Positions 15,380-24,396 of a stretch of 64,000 nucleotides of DNA are shown here, one piece after another (position 1 is the stretch's first letter; each line of letters opens with the position of its first letter). This DNA comes from an uncultured Acidobacteriota bacterium (GTDB lineage: Bacteria > Acidobacteriota > Blastocatellia > Pyrinomonadales > Pyrinomonadaceae). The translations under genes and the position numbers were made by a program. The DNA lies in assembly GCA_937873515.1 (NCBI GenBank), contig CALMYB010000013.1, positions 186,001 through 250,000 of the forward strand, written 5' to 3'. The notes beneath the pieces were generated by a model. It was given only the letters and a program-made list of their open reading frames with translations. It searched no databases and was not told the DNA's origin.

Positions 15380-18300
15380 ATGAAAAGTAAACCTTCTTTC
15401 TCTGCGACTTTGCGTCTCTGCGGGTATCTTGTCCTTATCGCTCTCTGCTCACTGCTGACAATCAATGCGCAGACGCGCGACTATACGCAGTTCGTCAACC
15501 CGTTCATCGGCACGGGCGGCCACGGGCACACCTTTCCGGGTGCGACCGTCCCGTTCGGAATGGTCCAACTCTCCCCCGACACCCGAATCGACAACTGGGA
15601 CGGCTCTTCCGGCTATCACTACTCCGATGACATCATCTACGGCTTCTCGATGACGCACCTATCCGGCACAGGCATCCCCGACGGCTGCGATATTTTGCTG
15701 ATGCCGACGTTCGATCCTTCTCTCTCCACATCGCATACGTACGAGTCCAAATTCTCTCATTCGAATGAGAAGGCAGAACCCGGATATTACTCAGTGAAGC
15801 TGGATGATTCTGGGATTTTTGCCGAGCTGACGGCGACAAGACGAGTTGGCCTGCATCGATATACCTTCCCGAACGGTGGCCGAGCGAATATCATTCTGGA
15901 TCTGAAATGGCGAGATCGAGTATTGGATTCAGACATCAAGGTCGTGGGTAACAAGATCGAAGGCTTCCGACGCTCACGGTCTTGGGCAGAAGATCAGACG
16001 GTCTATTTTGTCGTAGAGTTTTCTCAACCATCTCGGTACAAGATGGCCGTCGTAGAAGACAAGACAGCTCTAAAAGAACCGACTACGCGGCCTGACGGCT
16101 CGCAAACTCGCCAGAACATAAAGACAGCGGTCCAATACGACACGAAACCCGGTGACCAGATCATGGTCAAAGTCGCGATCTCCTACGTCTCGATCGAAGG
16201 TGCGCGGAAGAATCTTGAGGCTGAGATGCCCGGTTGGGATTTTGACAAGGTGCGCGCCGATGCAAAGGCGGCTTGGAACAAGGAACTCAGTAAGATCGAG
16301 GTTTCGGGCGGGACGCCTGAGCAGATGGCGAACTTCTACACGGCTCTCTATCACACCGCGATCCAGCCGAACGTCTTCAACGACGTTGACGGCAAATATC
16401 GCGGCCGCGACGGGAAGATTCATCAACTGCGGAACGCGGACGCCCCCGTCCGCAATTCGGACCGCCTCGGCCCGAAAAAACCTCGCACGGCTTCAGCTCC
16501 CGGGAAATCTAAGTCAGCGTCGCCGGAGAATCCGGCGATTGCGGACGAGGGCGTCCGCGTTCCGTCCGACCAATACACCGTCTTCTCGCTTTGGGATACG
16601 TTTCGGGCGGCGCATCCGCTCTATACGATCATTGACGAGAAGCGCACGGTCGATTTCATCAACACGTTCATACGCATTTACGAGCAAGGCGGGCGTTTGC
16701 CTGTCTGGGAACTTTGGGGTGAAGAGACCGACACGATGATCGGCTACCACGCCGTCTCCGTGATCGCCGACGCGATGGCAAAAGGCATAAAAGGGTTCGA
16801 TTACGAAAAGGCCTACGCCGCCGCGGTACACTCCGCCGAACTCGACCATTTCGGCCTCGCGGCATATAGACGTCGTGGTTACATATCGATGGAGGACGAG
16901 AACGAATCCGTCTCAAAAACTCTCGAATACGCATACGACGATTGGTGCATTGCTCAGATGGCACTAGTTATGGGCAACGAGCGAGCTAAAAAGATGGATA
17001 AACGTCTCTCGATGTGGACAGTCATTGACGACGAAGTTGTCGGCAAGCTGAAAAACGATTATCACGCTTTCTCGAAGCGCGCCCGCTATTTCGAAGACCT
17101 TTTTGATCCCGCGACCGGCTTTATGCGGCCAAAGCGGAACGGCGGCTTTGTCTCGCCCTTCTCGCCGAACGAAGTAACGTTCCATTTTACGGAAGGCAAC
17201 AGTTGGGTCTATACGTTCTTCGTTCCACAGGACATCGACCGGCTTATGGAGTTGATGGGCGGACATGCGAAGTTTGCCGCAAAGCTCGACGAACTCTTCA
17301 CGACGACCGACAAGCTCACAGGCCGCGTCCAGCCCGACATCACCGGTCTCATCGGCCAATACGCACACGGTAACGAGCCTTCGCACCACATCGCGTATCT
17401 ATACGATTACGCGGGCGAGCCGTGGAAAACGCAGAAGTACGTGCGTCAGATCCTCGACGAATTTTACAAGCCAACGCCCGACGGCCTCATCGGCAACGAG
17501 GACTGCGGCCAGATGTCCGCGTGGTACATACTGAGCGCAAGCGGCTTTTATCCGACGGCTCCCGGCAATGCGAAATACGACCTCGGAACGCCGCTTTTTA
17601 AGGTGATGAAATACAACCTCGAGAACGGCAAGACGTTCACCGTAAAGGCGCCGAACGTCTCGGCGAAAAATATTTACGTGGCCTCGGTCAAACTCAACGG
17701 CAAGCCTTACCGCAAAACGTTCATCACGCACAGCGATATCGCTAATGGCGGCACACTCGAATTCGAGATGTCGCCTGTGCCTGTGAAAGACTGGTTCACG
17801 GAATTTTCAACAAGCAAGATCGACGTTGATCTTGTTGCAGTGCCGTACGTTGATGGGCCAAGGACGTTTGAGAAAACGGCAGTGATAGCATTGCACAGCA
17901 TCGATCCAAAGGCCGAGATCTTCTATTCCATCAAGACCGATAACGGCGAGACTACGCCCGAAGCTCGATATACAAAACCGATCACGATCACAGCCACCTC
18001 GACCATAACCGCCTACGCAAAAAGAGGTGACACGACGAGCAAGGAAGTTACCGCCAAGTTCGTAAAGAAACCGAACGACTGGACGGTTTCGATCGCTTCA
18101 AAATACAGCCGGCAGTACGACGGCGGTGGTGACGGAGGTTTGATCGACGGCATTCGCGGAACTGAGAATTTTGCGAGCGGCGAGTGGCAAGGTTATCAGG
18201 GGCAGGACTTCGTCGCGACGATCGACCTCCAGCGTCCGGCAAGGATCAGCGAACTCGGCGGCGGATTCCTGCAGGTCGCACGCTCCTGGATCTGGATGCC

Positions 18301-18541
18301 TACCAAAATAGAGTTCGAAGTCTCAGACGATGGCGTGAATTTCCGCAAAGTTGCCGAGATCGCAACCGATCTCTCGCCCGAGGATATGACTCCGACCGCT
18401 CGCGATTATGTAACGAAGATCTCGCCCGTTACGGCCCGATACGTCCGTGTACACGCGAAGAATTTAGGCAAGATTCCCGCCTGGCATCCCGGCGCAGGCT
18501 TCGACGCCTACATCTTCGTCGATGAGATCATCATCCGGTAA
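15380..18541 (+). CDS. Exported alpha-mannosidase (GH92) with F5/8-type C-terminal domain
   Basis: Calcium-dependent alpha-mannosidase family. The chosen ATG (15380) begins a typical signal peptide (MKSKPSFSATLRLCGYLVLIALCSLLTINAQ); an in-frame start at 15344 adds 12 residues. GH92 hallmarks: VNPFIGTGGHGHTFPGATVPFGMVQLSPDT, SYSHLSGTG-like FSMTHLSGTGIPDGCD, FSLWDTFRAAHP, EGNSWVYTFFVPQD, GNEPSHHIAYLYDYAG and GNEDCGQMSAWYI. After the catalytic part come a chitobiase-C-like domain (IFYSIKTDNGETTPEARYTKPI) and a discoidin-like module to the end. At residues 351-395 a 45-residue insertion (NADAPVRNSD...ADEGVRVPS) is encoded by a palindromic element. The conserved motifs on both sides remain in frame, so the enzyme may still be made. 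Confidence 0.95.
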   Translation: MKSKPSFSATLRLCGYLVLIALCSLLTINAQTRDYTQFVNPFIGTGGHGHTFPGATVPFGMVQLSPDTRIDNWDGSSGYHYSDDIIYGFSMTHLSGTGIPDGCDILLMPTFDPSLSTSHTYESKFSHSNEKAEPGYYSVKLDDSGIFAELTATRRVGLHRYTFPNGGRANIILDLKWRDRVLDSDIKVVGNKIEGFRRSRSWAEDQTVYFVVEFSQPSRYKMAVVEDKTALKEPTTRPDGSQTRQNIKTAVQYDTKPGDQIMVKVAISYVSIEGARKNLEAEMPGWDFDKVRADAKAAWNKELSKIEVSGGTPEQMANFYTALYHTAIQPNVFNDVDGKYRGRDGKIHQLRNADAPVRNSDRLGPKKPRTASAPGKSKSASPENPAIADEGVRVPSDQYTVFSLWDTFRAAHPLYTIIDEKRTVDFINTFIRIYEQGGRLPVWELWGEETDTMIGYHAVSVIADAMAKGIKGFDYEKAYAAAVHSAELDHFGLAAYRRRGYISMEDENESVSKTLEYAYDDWCIAQMALVMGNERAKKMDKRLSMWTVIDDEVVGKLKNDYHAFSKRARYFEDLFDPATGFMRPKRNGGFVSPFSPNEVTFHFTEGNSWVYTFFVPQDIDRLMELMGGHAKFAAKLDELFTTTDKLTGRVQPDITGLIGQYAHGNEPSHHIAYLYDYAGEPWKTQKYVRQILDEFYKPTPDGLIGNEDCGQMSAWYILSASGFYPTAPGNAKYDLGTPLFKVMKYNLENGKTFTVKAPNVSAKNIYVASVKLNGKPYRKTFITHSDIANGGTLEFEMSPVPVKDWFTEFSTSKIDVDLVAVPYVDGPRTFEKTAVIALHSIDPKAEIFYSIKTDNGETTPEARYTKPITITATSTITAYAKRGDTTSKEVTAKFVKKPNDWTVSIASKYSRQYDGGGDGGLIDGIRGTENFASGEWQGYQGQDFVATIDLQRPARISELGGGFLQVARSWIWMPTKIEFEVSDDGVNFRKVAEIATDLSPEDMTPTARDYVTKISPVTARYVRVHAKNLGKIPAWHPGAGFDAYIFVDEIIIR
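16430..16564. repeat. REPIN-like 135-bp element inserted in frame in the GH92 gene
   Basis: The left arm 16430-16456 and right arm 16538-16564 are reverse complements at 26 of 27 positions; the core is GCGGACGCCCCCGTCCGC on the left and GCGGACGAGGGCGTCCGC on the right. Each core is itself a palindrome (GCGGACG...CGTCCGC). Inside lies a further hairpin, CGCCGGA-GAA-TCCGGCG (16521-16537). The element spans exactly 45 codons and begins on a codon boundary, so the reading frame is kept. Two inverted REP palindromes with a short spacer are the defining layout of a REPIN. Confidence 0.75.
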
Positions 18542-18600
18542 GACGGTAAGCTACGAATACGAGAAAGGGAGATGGAGATCTTATATCTGTTACGGGAGGA

Positions 18601-18622
18601 GGAGTGTGCTACAACACACTCC
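18601..18622. terminator. Hairpin downstream of the glycosidase run
   Basis: A perfect 8-bp stem, GGAGTGTG-CTACAA-CACACTCC, lies 60 bp after the GH92 stop and before the 3' end of a minus-strand gene. No T-run follows in either direction, so it is a weak terminator candidate. The rest of the gap 18542-18717 shows only a second, imperfect dyad (CACCCCAGG / CCTCTGGGTG). Confidence 0.35.
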
Positions 18623-18717
18623 GGAGAATTACTGGCTGTTTGCGGTCTATCAACATTTGCCCCCTAGCGGTACCAAGACACGGCACCCCAGGCCGGTTTC
18701 TGCCTCTGGGTGATCTG

Positions 18718-19334
18718 TTAACTCGGGAATAATTTACGTCCTTCTGTCTTTGTGGCGGCACCCAGAGCATAACCCGCGATGCGTTTTGCCGTCTCATACG
18801 ATTTGCACTCGACCGTAACTACGTAGACACCTTCTCTGATAACTAAACCTAAGAAGCCGACGAACTCTTTAGTATCGGAAGCCTTGCGGCCCTCCCACAT
18901 CTCTATGCCCTGCTCGCCACATCCGTCGCCCCGGCAGGAGACGATCTCGCCTCGAGAGAGATGAGTTACAAAACGACTTTTCGCCTTATCTAGAGTCCTA
19001 GCCTCAATGATATCTACAATTACTTTCGCGTCAATATCGGCGTTAAAGACGAGGGTTGCAGCGTTCACTCGTTCATCCTGATAGTAAGACATATTGGCCA
19101 GAACCCAGCCGGGTTCTTTGTCAGACACAGTGTCTACGAAATCGCTGACGATGCTGCTCCATCGAACTTTCTTAAGAAGCTCGTCCTGATCAGGGGTCGG
19201 CGTCGCTGTCGCTTGGCTTTCAGGTTGAAATTGAGCTTTCTGAGCCTCGCTCGGGAGGAAAGGATAGCCAATGTGGCCACAAGTAACACCCCCACGCCTA
19301 CCAACGCTGCATTTCGAATATTCTTTCGCATCAC
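18718..19334 (-). pseudogene. Membrane-anchored hypothetical protein, frameshifted
   Basis: A good ribosome binding site (AAAGGAGAAAAAC) precedes GTG-ATG at 19334-19329, and that frame encodes a membrane anchor, MRKNIRNAALVGVGVLLVATLAILSS. The same frame then degenerates into an Arg/Lys-rich nonsense tail that stops at 19134. The plausible remainder (EAQKAQFQPESQATATPTPDQDELLKKVRW...YALGAATKTEGRKLFPS) is in another frame, open from 19350 to 18718. A single-base indel near 19245-19255 would join them into one protein of about 200 residues: an anchor, a Pro/Thr linker, and a soluble domain with a CRGDGCG cysteine pair. It is either a recent pseudogene or an assembly error. I do not recognise the domain. 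Confidence 0.65.
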
Positions 19335-19360
19335 GTTTTTCTCCTTTCAAAGAACAAATC

Positions 19361-19690
19361 TCACCGATTAAACGCTGACGGAACCGGAATATCCCCGTTA
19401 CTACTGCCGCCCCAGTATTCTTCCATCTGCGTCGAGTCGCTGCTCTTTAAGATACGCCACCGTCCCGTCGCGGGTGTCCAAACCGCCGCATCGGTTCTGT
19501 CGTAATCGCCCTGTACAGGCCGGTCTCCGCTCAGTCCGAATTGGGCTGTGCTATAGACGGCAGCAGAGCTTCGAAGCCATGCCAAGTACCGTTCGATGCG
19601 CGGAAAACTGCTACATCTGTCTTTCCGTCACCGTCAAAGTCACCAGACACCGGTTTGTCATCCGAAAGGCCAAATGAAAAAGCGGACATT
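19361..19690 (-). pseudogene. Remnant of an FG-GAP/VCBS repeat protein (C-terminal end)
   Basis: Read from 19690 downwards, one frame gives FSFGLSDDKPVSGDFDGDGKTDVAVFRASNGTWH and then loses sense. A second frame continues WLRSSAAVYSTAQFGLSGDRPVQGDYDRTDAAVWTPATGRWRILKSSD and ends GDIPVPSAFNR at 19361. These are consecutive copies of the FGLSxDxPVxxDYDGDGKTDxAVxRPxxGxW repeat of secreted FG-GAP proteins, including the usual DIPVPSAFNR terminus. A frameshift lies between the two copies, and the second copy lacks about three residues of its calcium-loop DGDGK. The upstream part of the gene is absent. Confidence 0.75.
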
Positions 19691-19895
19691 TCCAATGAGT
19701 TATATTATATGACATTTCTAAAGAGTTCTGACAGCTTTTTTTCCAACCTTTTGCTAAAACTGCGGACCGCTTCAATTTTGCTAAGAACACACGTTCGTTT
19801 CACGCATTTAAGTGCGTCCGATTAAAATTGTCCGAAAATAGACCGTCTAAAGTCGCGACGGCTGCGTCTAAACTTTGGTTGGTGAGGTTTTTTGT

Positions 19896-21161
19896 ATGGA
19901 TAGACGTTATTTTTTGAAGGCAACTGGAATGGGTTTGGCGAGCTTTGGCGTTATGGCCGCTGCTCCGAATTTCCTGCATCAGTTTGCAGCGGCGCAGACA
20001 AAGAACGGCAGTAAAGGCCGCAAAGTCCTCGTTACCATATTCCAACGCGGTGCTGTTGACGGGCTGAATATGCTCGTGCCGTACGGTGATAGTGAGTATT
20101 ACAACCTTCGACCGACGATCGCTGTTCAAGCGCCGGGCAAAACGGACGGAGCTGTCGATCTCGACGGGCATTTCGGCCTTCATCCGAGCCTCGCACCACT
20201 CGCACCATTCTACAAAAGCGGACAGCTCGCGGCTATTACGAGCGTCGGTTCGCCCGACAACACGCGTTCGCATTTCGACGCTCAAGACTATATGGAATCC
20301 GGCACGCCGGGCCGTAAATCTACTCCAGACGGCTGGCTCAACCGCGTGCTTCAATCTGCGCCGAAGAAAGACGCATCGCCATTCCGTGCAGTCTCGATGA
20401 CGCAAACTTTGCCGCGTTCGCTATACGGCAAAGCGCCGTCGGTCGCGATGGCGAACCTTTCGGATTTTACGATCCAGGCCGGGCTATACACGACCGATCT
20501 CAAGGGCGGTTTCGAAGGCATCTACGACCAGAACGTAAAGGACACGCTCAACAAAACAGGCAAAGAGACGTTCGAGGCGATGGACTTTTTAAAGCGTGCC
20601 AATCCCGCAAAGTATCAGCCCGCGAACGGTGCCGTCTATCCGAATACCGATCTCGGCCGTTCGCTAAAGCAGATCGCGCAGCTCATTAAGGCTGGTGTCG
20701 GCCTTGAGGTCGCGTTCACCGATACCGGCAACGATATTCGTTGGGACACGCACTTGAACGAAGGCGGAGCACGCGGCCAGCTCTCGAATTTCCTGCGTAC
20801 ATTCGCTCTCTCGATCGCGGCGTTTGCGACCGATCTTGGCAAACAAATGGACGACGTTCTTGTGCTTACAATGAGCGAATTCGGCCGAACTGCCCGCGAG
20901 AACGGCAGCCGTGGAACCGACCACGGCCACGGCAACACGATGTTCGCACTCGGCAATTCCGTTCGCGGCGGCAAGGTTTACGGCGATTGGAAAGGTATGA
21001 AGAACGACCAGCTTTACGAAGGCCGCGACCTCGCCGTAACGACAGACTTTCGCGATGTCTTTGGCGAAGCAGCCGCAAAACACCTCGGTGCAAAAGACCT
21101 CGCAAAGGTCTTCCCGGGCTACGCCGCAAGCGCGTCGAAATTCAAGGGATTTGTGTCCTAA
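19896..21161 (+). CDS. Tat-exported DUF1501 protein
   Basis: A 421-residue protein starting at ATG 19896, where the twin-arginine signal DRRYFLKATGMGLASFGVMAAAP begins; an earlier in-frame GTG/ATG adds a few non-conserved residues. Features of DUF1501 are visible: VTIFQRGAVDGLNMLVPYGDSEYYNLRPTI, LHPSLAPLAPFYKSGQLAAITSVGSPDNTRSHFDAQDYMESG, and a C-terminal LTMSEFGRTARENGSRGTDHGHGNTMFALG. The family is related in fold to alkaline phosphatase/sulfatase proteins, is of unproven function, and is usually encoded beside a DUF1800 partner. Here the only DUF1800 gene in the window is at 54735-56825, far away. Confidence 0.93.
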   Translation: MDRRYFLKATGMGLASFGVMAAAPNFLHQFAAAQTKNGSKGRKVLVTIFQRGAVDGLNMLVPYGDSEYYNLRPTIAVQAPGKTDGAVDLDGHFGLHPSLAPLAPFYKSGQLAAITSVGSPDNTRSHFDAQDYMESGTPGRKSTPDGWLNRVLQSAPKKDASPFRAVSMTQTLPRSLYGKAPSVAMANLSDFTIQAGLYTTDLKGGFEGIYDQNVKDTLNKTGKETFEAMDFLKRANPAKYQPANGAVYPNTDLGRSLKQIAQLIKAGVGLEVAFTDTGNDIRWDTHLNEGGARGQLSNFLRTFALSIAAFATDLGKQMDDVLVLTMSEFGRTARENGSRGTDHGHGNTMFALGNSVRGGKVYGDWKGMKNDQLYEGRDLAVTTDFRDVFGEAAAKHLGAKDLAKVFPGYAASASKFKGFVS

Positions 21162-21203
21162 AGCAGGTACTCCTCCAGGAGCTTACGCTAGACACAAAAC
21201 GGT

Positions 21204-21246
21204 CCGCGAATGCACGAATAGAGCATTTATATTCGTGCATTCGCGG
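21204..21246. terminator. Perfect 17-bp inverted repeat after DUF1501
   Basis: CCGCGAATGCACGAATA (21204-21220) and TATTCGTGCATTCGCGG (21230-21246) are perfect reverse complements around a 9-base loop. It lies 43 bp after the DUF1501 stop and close to the end of the minus-strand RelE remnant. No U-tract follows on either strand, so it may be a repeat-family palindrome that also blocks transcription rather than a classical intrinsic terminator. Confidence 0.5.
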
Positions 21247-21271
21247 CTAACTTTTGCCTGCTTTCCGAGTT

Positions 21272-21340
21272 CTATTTTCGATAGACCTCGCTCCGGTGCC
21301 CAACCTTGATGACTACGACGACCGCTCCGGTTTCCTCCAT
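21272..21340 (-). pseudogene. C-terminal remnant of a RelE/ParE-type toxin
   Basis: The 22-codon reading MEETGAVVVVIKVGHRSEVYRK followed by TAG matches the last strand of RelE/ParE toxins, which commonly end VLRVGHRREVYR. A stop lies just upstream in the same frame (TAA before GGA-ATA-GCA), and no upstream part of a toxin can be read in any frame. No antitoxin gene is adjacent. It is therefore a short relic, and a chance match of so short a peptide cannot be fully excluded. Confidence 0.5.
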
Positions 21341-21356
21341 TGCTATTCCTTATCGG

Positions 21357-21599
21357 TCATTTGCGCATAAGCTTCGGATATCTGTCGGGGTCAAAACATT
21401 TTTTTCCATCCTTTTCCATCGACCAAACGTTACTAAGTTCTCTGAGTTTTGGAAACACTTCGTCCCCGTCAAAGCGACGCAAGACCATTCGGAATTTACG
21501 GCGGTAACAACGATTGTAAAGTCGTTTGTCTTTTTTTTCGCTGGCGGCTTTTGTTATGCCAGTGATTGAAGTTCTTTTTCTTGATCTGCTCATTTTCAT
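21357..21599 (-). CDS. Small basic conserved hypothetical protein
   Basis: A reading of 80 residues, MKMSRSRKRTSITGITKAASEKKDKRLYNRCYRRKFRMVL, ending LSNVWSMEKDGKKCFDPDRYPKLMRK. The MSRSRKRTSI opening and the VWSMxKDGKxxFDPxxYPKLxRK ending resemble a family of short basic proteins I recall from diverse bacteria; no function is known. Starts at 21611 (TTG), 21599 or 21593 are all possible, and no strong ribosome binding site decides among them. The region 21162-21722 otherwise holds only the hairpin and toxin remnant noted separately. Confidence 0.6.
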   Translation of the reverse strand: MKMSRSRKRTSITGITKAASEKKDKRLYNRCYRRKFRMVLRRFDGDEVFPKLRELSNVWSMEKDGKKCFDPDRYPKLMRK

Positions 21600-21722
21600 T
21601 AACGCTTTCAAGCGCTAATGAAATGGCGGTTCTGAGAGTCTCTTACTAAACTTCATAACAACCATCTAGACCATCTGTGTTCATTTGGATGCACTCCACT
21701 CCTCGTCGTGGTTCCGCGTCTT

Positions 21723-22922
21723 TTACTCCATATTTCTCAATCTTAACCGCAGAGCTTGGAGTTTTATGAAGCCTTCGGCGTCTTGCTGGTCGTAGGCGCC
21801 GGCGTCGTCCTCGAAGGTTACGACGCGTTCGCGATAGAGCGAGTTCGGCGAACGGCGGCCTTCGACGATGACATTGCCTTTGTAGAGTTTGAGGCGGACT
21901 TCGCCGTTCACTATCTCTTGCGTCTCGTCGATCATTTTTCGGAGGATCGTAAACTCGGGAGCGAACCAGAATCCGTAATAGACACTCTCAGCGAACTTTG
22001 TCCCTAAGCTGTCACGCAGACGCATAACTTCGCGATCCATCGTGATGGATTCGAGAGCGCGGTGTGCGGTTTGAAGAATAGTGACGCCTGGCGTTTCGTA
22101 AACACCGCGGGACTTCATCCCGACGAAGCGGTTCTCGACGATATCGATGCGGCCGATGCCGTTCTCGCCTGCGAGGTGGTTGAGCTTTGAGAGCATATCG
22201 ACTGCTCCGTACCGATCGCCGTCGATCGCAACGGGCTCACCTTTCTCGAAAGTCAAAGTTATCTCGGTCGGGCTGTCGGGTGCGTCCTTTGGCGACCTCG
22301 TCATCAGAAAAATGTCTTCGGGCGGCGCGGCCCAGGGATCTTCGAGGATGCCGCCTTCGTATGAGACGTGCATCAGATTGCGGTCCATCGAATACGGTTT
22401 CTGCGTGGTCGCGGTGACGGGAATGCCGTGTTTTTCGCAATACGCGATGAGGTCGGCACGTCCCTTGAAATCCCAATGCCGCCACGGCGCAACGACCTTG
22501 ATGTCCGGCTTTAGAGCGTAGTATGTCAGCTCAAAACGCACCTGATCGTTGCCCTTGCCGGTAGCTCCGTGAGCGACGGCATCGGCACCTTCCATTTGAG
22601 CGATCTCGATCTGGCGTTTCGCGATCACTGGGCGAGCAAGGCTCGTTCCCAAGAGATAAGTGCCTTCGTAAAGTGCATTCGCTTTTACAGCAGTCCAGAC
22701 AAAATCTTTTACGAATTCCTCACGCAGGTCTTCGACATAGAGCTTTGATGCTCCCGTCGCGAGTGCCTTTTCCTCAAGGCCGTCGAGTTCATCGCCCTGA
22801 CCGACGTCCGCCGTGTAGCAGATGACCTCGCAGCCGTATGTTTCCTTGATCCAAAGCAGCATAGCGGACGTGTCCAATCCGCCCGAATACGCAAGAACGA
22901 GTTTCTTAATATCTTTTTTCAT
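21723..22922 (-). CDS. argG: Argininosuccinate synthase
   Basis: Joins citrulline and aspartate with ATP to argininosuccinate in arginine synthesis. The ATG at 22922 gives 399 residues, the usual length, and opens with [22 protein letters not shown], the PP-loop ATP site. Further motifs: [58 protein letters not shown] and [10 protein letters not shown] 52-residue upstream extension in the same frame runs over the intergenic region and into the argH start, and is rejected. It is divergent from argH with 82 bp between the start codons, so both promoters and any arginine control must lie there. The C-terminus (RLRLRNME) is normal. Confidence 0.98.
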   Translation of the reverse strand: MKKDIKKLVLAYSGGLDTSAMLLWIKETYGCEVICYTADVGQGDELDGLEEKALATGASKLYVEDLREEFVKDFVWTAVKANALYEGTYLLGTSLARPVIAKRQIEIAQMEGADAVAHGATGKGNDQVRFELTYYALKPDIKVVAPWRHWDFKGRADLIAYCEKHGIPVTATTQKPYSMDRNLMHVSYEGGILEDPWAAPPEDIFLMTRSPKDAPDSPTEITLTFEKGEPVAIDGDRYGAVDMLSKLNHLAGENGIGRIDIVENRFVGMKSRGVYETPGVTILQTAHRALESITMDREVMRLRDSLGTKFAESVYYGFWFAPEFTILRKMIDETQEIVNGEVRLKLYKGNVIVEGRRSPNSLYRERVVTFEDDAGAYDQQDAEGFIKLQALRLRLRNME

Positions 22923-23004
22923 CACAAAAATCTGCAGTTTCTCGGCCTGGAAATGCCGTATGTCCGCCAAAAGAAGTAGAATACCGTAAAACTCAGGTTT
23001 TGGT

Positions 23005-24396
23005 ATGGCCGACGACAAGAAACAACTTTGGGGCGGGCGGTTTACGGCTCCGCCGGACGAAACATTTGCCGAATTCAACGATTCCTTCCGATTCGATCAG
23101 CGGCTCTTCGCAGCGGACGTAGCGGCGAGCGGCGCCCACGCGAATGGGCTTCAACGTGCCGGAATTATCTCGTCTGAGGAGGCCGACAGCATCGTAACCG
23201 GCCTGAAAGCTCTATTGAATGAAGCGGGCGAACGCGCCGACTATTTCGCGACGGCGAAGGCCGAGGATGTGCATTCATTCATCGAGGCAAAGCTCATCGA
23301 GAAGATCGGCGACACCGGTAGAAAGCTGCACACCGGCCGCAGCCGAAACGATCAGGTCGCGACGGCTTTTCGGCTTTGGTGCCGCGATGAAGTTGACGTC
23401 GTCATCGCACTAATACAGCGTGCGCAAGAAGCTCTCCTCGCTCTTGCGACGCGCTACGAGAATGCGGTAATTCCCGCTTACACGCACTTGCAGCGTGCGC
23501 AGCCCGTGCTTTTCGCACACTGGTGCCTTGCGTATTTCGAGATGCTCACGCGAGACGTCGAAAGGTTCCAACAGACCCGAAAGCGGGTCAATGTAATGCC
23601 GCTTGGTTCAGGGGCTGTCGCCGGAACCGGATTTCCGATCGACCGCGACGCGGTGGCAAGAGAGTTGGGTTTCGACAAGGTTACCGCGAATAGTCTTGAC
23701 GGGGTTTCGGATCGTGATTTTACTGTCGATATTTGCGCGGCGGCGGCGCTCCTGATGGTGCATCTTTCGCGGCTTGCCGAGGATATGATCCTTTACGCAT
23801 CGACGGAATTCGGCTTCATCACGCTTAGCGACGCGGTGTCGAGCGGTTCGAGCCTGATGCCGCAGAAGAAGAATCCCGACGCGCTCGAACTCCTGCGAGG
23901 CAAAGCAGGCCGTGTCTTCGGGAATAGCTTGTCGCTGCTTGCGATGCTCAAAGGCCTGCCGCTCGCATACAACAAGGATATGCAGGAAGACAAGGAGGCG
24001 GTCTTCGACACGATCGACACGATAGGCATTTCGCTGCGGGCCGCCGCGGTTATTCTGGACAATACTTCGTTGAACGAAGATGCAGCTCGCACGGCCGCCG
24101 CCTCCGGTTATCTCAACGCAACAGACCTTGCCGATTATCTTGTCGAGAAAGGAATGCCATTCCGCTCCGCTCATGAAGCAGTCGGAAAGGCAGTTCTTTT
24201 CGCCATCGAAAAAGGCTGCGAGCTGAACGAACTCGCTCTTGGCGATCTCAGGCAATTTTCTGACCTGATCGAAGAAGATGTGTTTGATCGCCTGAGTATT
24301 GATGCCTCGCTCGCTGCTCGTTCAGCAGTCGGCGGCACGTCACCCGAACGCGTACGCGAGGCTCTTGCTGCTGCAAAAGCAAAACTTGAAAGATGA
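23005..24396 (+). CDS. argH: Argininosuccinate lyase
   Basis: Splits argininosuccinate into arginine and fumarate, the step after ArgG. The 463 residues show [67 protein letters not shown], and the fumarase-superfamily signature [11 protein letters not shown] (near residue 285), whose serine loop is catalytic. The C-terminal half ends in the usual [27 protein letters not shown] segment. It is divergent from argG. Its stop codon overlaps the start of the following thioesterase (ATGA at 24393-24396), which couples an unrelated-looking gene to arginine synthesis. Confidence 0.98.
   Translation: MADDKKQLWGGRFTAPPDETFAEFNDSFRFDQRLFAADVAASGAHANGLQRAGIISSEEADSIVTGLKALLNEAGERADYFATAKAEDVHSFIEAKLIEKIGDTGRKLHTGRSRNDQVATAFRLWCRDEVDVVIALIQRAQEALLALATRYENAVIPAYTHLQRAQPVLFAHWCLAYFEMLTRDVERFQQTRKRVNVMPLGSGAVAGTGFPIDRDAVARELGFDKVTANSLDGVSDRDFTVDICAAAALLMVHLSRLAEDMILYASTEFGFITLSDAVSSGSSLMPQKKNPDALELLRGKAGRVFGNSLSLLAMLKGLPLAYNKDMQEDKEAVFDTIDTIGISLRAAAVILDNTSLNEDAARTAAASGYLNATDLADYLVEKGMPFRSAHEAVGKAVLFAIEKGCELNELALGDLRQFSDLIEEDVFDRLSIDASLAARSAVGGTSPERVREALAAAKAKLER

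Noticed and set aside
22923..23078. 52-codon N-terminal extension of argG
   Set aside because: It runs through the intergenic promoter region into argH; the ATG at 22922 gives the normal ArgG start [14 protein letters not shown].
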